A stretch of DNA of 64,000 nt, taken from the NCBI RefSeq assembly GCF_002952775.1, contig NZ_CP025066.1, forward strand, positions 1,116,001 through 1,180,000, read 5' to 3'. This DNA comes from Halalkaliarchaeum desulfuricum (GTDB lineage Archaea; Halobacteriota; Halobacteria; Halobacteriales; Haloferacaceae). Each line of letters opens with the position of its first letter. The first letter of the stretch is position 1. This document shows positions 61,086-64,000 of the stretch, in pieces. The notes below the pieces were generated by a model, which saw only the letters and a program-made list of their open reading frames with translations, searched no databases and was not told the origin of the DNA. The position numbers were made by a program, and so were the translations under genes.

Positions 61086-63153
61086 CCTCCTCGAGTTCGC
61101 TTTTGGCGACCTCGGCGCCGGCGAACTCGAGCACCTCCCGGGCTCCCGCCGCCGAGTACCCCTGTTCTTCCAGGGCGTCGATCCAGGCGGCACGGTCGTC
61201 GTCGTCCGTCTCGCTTGCGGACACGAGCGCGGAGAAGTTGATGTTGTGCTTTTTGTCGTCCCAGAGCTTCCGTTCCAGCGCCCGCCGCAGCCGGTCGTTC
61301 TCGTGGGGATCGAACGTGGTTCCCTCCCGGGCCCGCCGGGAGATCCAGTTGGAGATCTCCTGCCGGAAGTCGTCCTTGCGATCCGCCGGGATGTCGAGCC
61401 GCTCTTCGACCGCACGGAGGAACGTCTCGTCGGGCTCCCCCTCGCGGCCGGTGAGTTCGTCCTCGACGGTGGTGTCGTCGATGTAGGCCATGACGTGATC
61501 CACGTACTTTTCACCCTGCCGGCGCAGCTCCTCGATGTCGTACGCCAGCGCGTGTCGGACGTCCTCGATCGCCCGCTCTTTGTACTCCTCGCGGACCAGT
61601 TCGAGCAGCCGCTCGTACTGCTTCAGGTTGTCGGCGTCGATCGAGCCGTGGCTCTCGAGGTTCGCCTCGAAGTGACGGAACGTCGAAAGCGGCGAGAGGT
61701 ATCCGCGCTCCCGGTGGGTCGCGTCCATGATCGCCTCGGCGATCTCGTCGCCGATGAACCTGGCCGACACGCCCGACATCCCTTCTGCGATCTCGGCGCG
61801 CGAGTCGCCGTCCTCCCTGAGTTTTTTCACGTCGACGGCGTCGGCCTCGTCGAGTTCGCCGTTGTACGCTTTCGCCTTCTGTAACAGCGAGACCGACTCG
61901 TCAGAGGGCTCCTCGATCCGGGTCAACACGCCGAACAGTCCCGCCATCTCCAGGGTGTGGGGTTCGACGTTCACGTCCGGGACATCGGCGTTGCGCAGCA
62001 TCTTCCTGTAGATGTTCGCCTCCGACTCGTACTCGAGGACGTACGGGTAGTCGATGCGTTTCGTCCGGTCGTTGAACGCCTCCATCTTCTCGTCGCCCGT
62101 CTTCTCGCGGTACTCCGGCATGTTCGTCCGGCCGACGATCACCTGGTCGATGTCGATCCGGGGGTTGTTCTTCGGCTTGATCGTCCGCTCCTGGGTGGCG
62201 TGCAGGAAGTCGTAGAGGAACTCCCGCTGGAGTTTCAGCAGCTCCTCCCCCGAGAAGATCCCACGGTTGGCGTTACAGAACGCACCGGCGTAATCGAACG
62301 CTCGCGGGTCAGATTCGCCGTACACAGCGAGCTTCGAGTAGTTGACGTCGCCGGTCAGTTCGGTCTCGTCCTGGTTTTTCTTGTCCTTCGGTTCGAACGT
62401 CTCGATGCACTGGCGCTTGTTCTCGCTTGCGGTCAGTCGGACGATCTCGACGTGATTCTCCATGACTGCCTCGAGATCATCGCCGTAGTGGGAGAGCAAC
62501 GCGTCCATGTAGAACTCGCTTGCCGGATCCAGTGACTGGTCGTTCCGGATCGTGTACGGCGCGTCCAGCCGCTCGTTGAGATCCTCGATGATCTCGTCGC
62601 GCTGTCCCGCCGGGAGCAGCACGAGCGGATCCTGATTCATGGGCGACCGGACCTCGTCGTCGGCCGGGTCCTGATCCCGGATGACGTCACACAGGTTCGT
62701 CCACCGGAACGTGTACATCCGGCCGGCATCCTCGAGGGTGTACGCCTCGAAGTAGCGCCGCACCAGCCAGTCGAAGTGAGACTTTCCGGAACCGACCGGC
62801 CCGAGCAACAGCTTGATCCGCTTTTCGGGCCCGAGCCCGCGTGCCCCCGACTTCACTTTGTTGACGAACTCGTGGATCGCCTCGTGGATCTCTCGGCCGT
62901 AAAAGACGTGTTCGCCGTCGTGCAGCGGGTCCTCGGAGGCGAGCCGGTACTCGACGACGCCACGCTGTTCGTCGTAGGTGGTGCCGTAGTGGTCGAACAT
63001 GTCCGCGACCCGCTGGTGGGCGTTGCGGGCGATGTGCGGGTCCTCGTACAGTTCCTCGAGATACCACTCGAACGACTTCGCCTCTCGCAGATCCGATGGT
63101 ACCGACTCGCGATACTCTCGGCTGATCTCCTCGAGCGTCCGCCCGGACGTCAT
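61078..63153 (-). CDS. prkA1: PrkA-type serine protein kinase, first copy
   Basis: This 691-residue PrkA protein has Walker A LGPVGSGKSHFDWL (about 114-127). Its central region NPRIDIDQVIVGRTNMPEY and DRTKRIDYPYVLEYE carry the AAA_PrkA sensor features, and the C-terminal PrkA kinase domain runs about 415-665. It is the first gene of the stress-module operon. The ATG at 63153 follows a repeat-rich region (63160-63290), and a TATTTAAA at 63463-63470 could start a leader of about 290 bases. Its stop overlaps the prkA2 start by eight bases. Confidence 0.9.
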   Translation of the reverse strand: MTSGRTLEEISREYRESVPSDLREAKSFEWYLEELYEDPHIARNAHQRVADMFDHYGTTYDEQRGVVEYRLASEDPLHDGEHVFYGREIHEAIHEFVNKVKSGARGLGPEKRIKLLLGPVGSGKSHFDWLVRRYFEAYTLEDAGRMYTFRWTNLCDVIRDQDPADDEVRSPMNQDPLVLLPAGQRDEIIEDLNERLDAPYTIRNDQSLDPASEFYMDALLSHYGDDLEAVMENHVEIVRLTASENKRQCIETFEPKDKKNQDETELTGDVNYSKLAVYGESDPRAFDYAGAFCNANRGIFSGEELLKLQREFLYDFLHATQERTIKPKNNPRIDIDQVIVGRTNMPEYREKTGDEKMEAFNDRTKRIDYPYVLEYESEANIYRKMLRNADVPDVNVEPHTLEMAGLFGVLTRIEEPSDESVSLLQKAKAYNGELDEADAVDVKKLREDGDSRAEIAEGMSGVSARFIGDEIAEAIMDATHRERGYLSPLSTFRHFEANLESHGSIDADNLKQYERLLELVREEYKERAIEDVRHALAYDIEELRRQGEKYVDHVMAYIDDTTVEDELTGREGEPDETFLRAVEERLDIPADRKDDFRQEISNWISRRAREGTTFDPHENDRLRRALERKLWDDKKHNINFSALVSASETDDDDRAAWIDALEEQGYSAAGAREVLEFAGAEVAKSELEEDV

Positions 63154-63627
63154 CGTTTCCTCCCGGTCGTCGACACGGGCGTCGGCACGGTCGTCGACAC
63201 GGGCGTCGGCACGGGCGTCGTTTCACGTTCGTACTCGATACGTTCGTGGTCGGTGCGTTCGTGGTCGGTTCGGGTTCGTTTCCGGGGCGCGTCGTCCGCC
63301 CGGAACGCGTTGGACGAGGTCATTGTTATGTGTGTTCAGCTACCACACCTCCGCGGCGACCGGACGTCGAAGCGGACGACACATCGTTCGGGGACCAGCG
63401 GACGGGGGTGGTCGGCGTGTCCGGTCCGGTACCGGGACTACTATGTTCATGAGAATTAAAGATATTTAAATGTATCGTGACCCCTTGTTATTCCACAGTG
63501 AAAAGCCAAAGACGAAGAGAAGTCATGTGGAATGATATCATGTAAAAAATGAGCCTCCTTTAAGTACTACACCGAGAAACCGTCACTGGAGCGGGATCGC
63601 TTTGCGGCTGTAGCTCACAATGGGGGT
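63154..63627. promoter_or_regulatory. Upstream region of prkA1 with short repeats and palindromes
   Basis: No coding ORF is convincing here. Bases about 63165-63230 contain a 12-base degenerate tandem repeat (GACGCCCGTGYC-like on the minus strand). Bases about 63236-63285 have a second short repeat (CGTTCGTGGTCGGT-like). An AT-rich element TATTTAAA (63463-63470) could be the prkA1 TATA box. ATTCCACA at 63490-63497 pairs with TGTGGAAT at 63526-63533, and ATGATATCAT (63532-63541) is a perfect palindrome. Confidence 0.5.
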
Positions 63628-64000
63628 ATGGACCTGCCGACGTTGCCGGACGGATGGACGGTGTGGAACGACGGATCGGACGGGCGTGTCGTGCTCACGT
63701 ATCGGCCGGACGTGTTCGACTCCAGTGCGTTTCCCGCTCCCTGTCTGCCGACGCTCTACGTGACCGACGGGCCGCGTGATTCGCGTCCGGCAGCCGCACG
63801 CCGGGAGAAACGCGGCTGGCAGGTGGTGCTATTCCTGGAACCGGAGATCGAACTCGAACGTCGAGCCTACGACGATTGCAGTGAGGCGCTCGAGGGGGCC
63901 GTCTCGCTGGCCGAGCAGTTCGCCGCCGGCGAGATCGAGTTCCGCGAGGCGTACCAGCTGCCACGCGAGGCGTATCTCGCAAAGCTCGACGAGCTGGTGG
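63628..64000 (+). CDS. Small haloarchaeal protein, N-terminal part (cut by window end)
   Basis: The gene opens at ATG 63628 and is still open at the window edge, giving 124 codons. It starts with LPTLPDGWTVWNDGSDGRVVLTY, shortened here, and has PAPCLPTLYVTDG in the middle and WQVVLFLEPEIELE further on. The pattern resembles a haloarchaeal family I remember as DUF5820, with low certainty on the number. There is no signal or membrane segment. It is divergent from prkA1. Confidence 0.7.
   Translation, partial: MDLPTLPDGWTVWNDGSDGRVVLTYRPDVFDSSAFPAPCLPTLYVTDGPRDSRPAAARREKRGWQVVLFLEPEIELERRAYDDCSEALEGAVSLAEQFAAGEIEFREAYQLPREAYLAKLDELV

Overview
The window is chromosomal DNA from a haloarchaeon (class Halobacteria; I cannot fix the genus). 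The reasons are high GC, very acidic proteins, leaderless genes with a TATA element about 26-30 bases before the start codon, and haloarchaea-type gene sets: a family B DNA polymerase, SufCBD, a two-subunit ferredoxin-dependent oxoacid oxidoreductase, a CtaA-CtaB fusion, archaeal pantoate kinase, and many small haloarchaeal proteins of unknown function. Almost all of it is compact core chromosome. I see no insertion sequence, prophage or CRISPR array. One tRNA gene (Glu, UUC) is present.

Layout. 1-4.5 kb: the 3' end of polB, then sufC-sufB-sufD for Fe-S cluster assembly. 4.5-10.9 kb: mixed housekeeping genes (CPBP membrane protease, Nudix hydrolase, flavin reductase, zinc-dependent oxidoreductase, an Nmad3-like protein), including a strongly degenerate FtsZ-fold protein ending in a zinc ribbon. 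11-17.4 kb: an Hrq1/MrfA-type helicase, KDPG aldolase, an ABC-2 exporter pair and the heme O/A synthase fusion. 17.7-27.2 kb: AIR-synthase-like protein, SHOCT protein, epoxide-hydrolase-like enzyme, VTT membrane protein, a PH-like/coiled-coil protein, an Ap4A-type Nudix enzyme, a YyaL-type thioredoxin-domain protein and a HAD phosphatase.

27.2-34.8 kb is the most accessory-looking part and is devoted to the cell surface. It holds two membrane-anchored DUF7344 winged-helix proteins, a DUF5305 protein, a complete rhomboid protease, a DUF1102/CARDB protein with a Pro/Glu stalk and C-terminal anchor, a second DUF1102-like exported protein and a Tat-exported beta-rich protein. A structured, AT-flanked leader precedes the Tat gene.

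34.9-38.8 kb: a DUF5786-type protein, MTA phosphorylase, a large protein with a degenerate CHAT (caspase-like) domain, and an Lrp regulator. 38.9-47.5 kb is a minus-strand central-carbon block: sdhC-sdhD-sdhB-sdhA, a second complete sdhA, then porA-porB and the Lrp gene. The two sdhA copies share tracts of perfect identity that look like recent gene conversion. 47.6-53.3 kb: an aspartoacylase-like enzyme next to a RimK-retropepsin fusion, pantoate kinase, sirtuin, tandem DUF2391 membrane proteins and tRNA-Glu. 53.5-55.3 kb: a YjbQ protein and two more DUF7344 genes. 55.3-63.2 kb: a tightly overlapping prkA1-prkA2-DUF444-spoVR operon, the archaeal version of the bacterial yeaG-yeaH-ycgB stress module. 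The window ends inside a small haloarchaeal gene.

Family names come from reading motifs and from memory; no searches were run.
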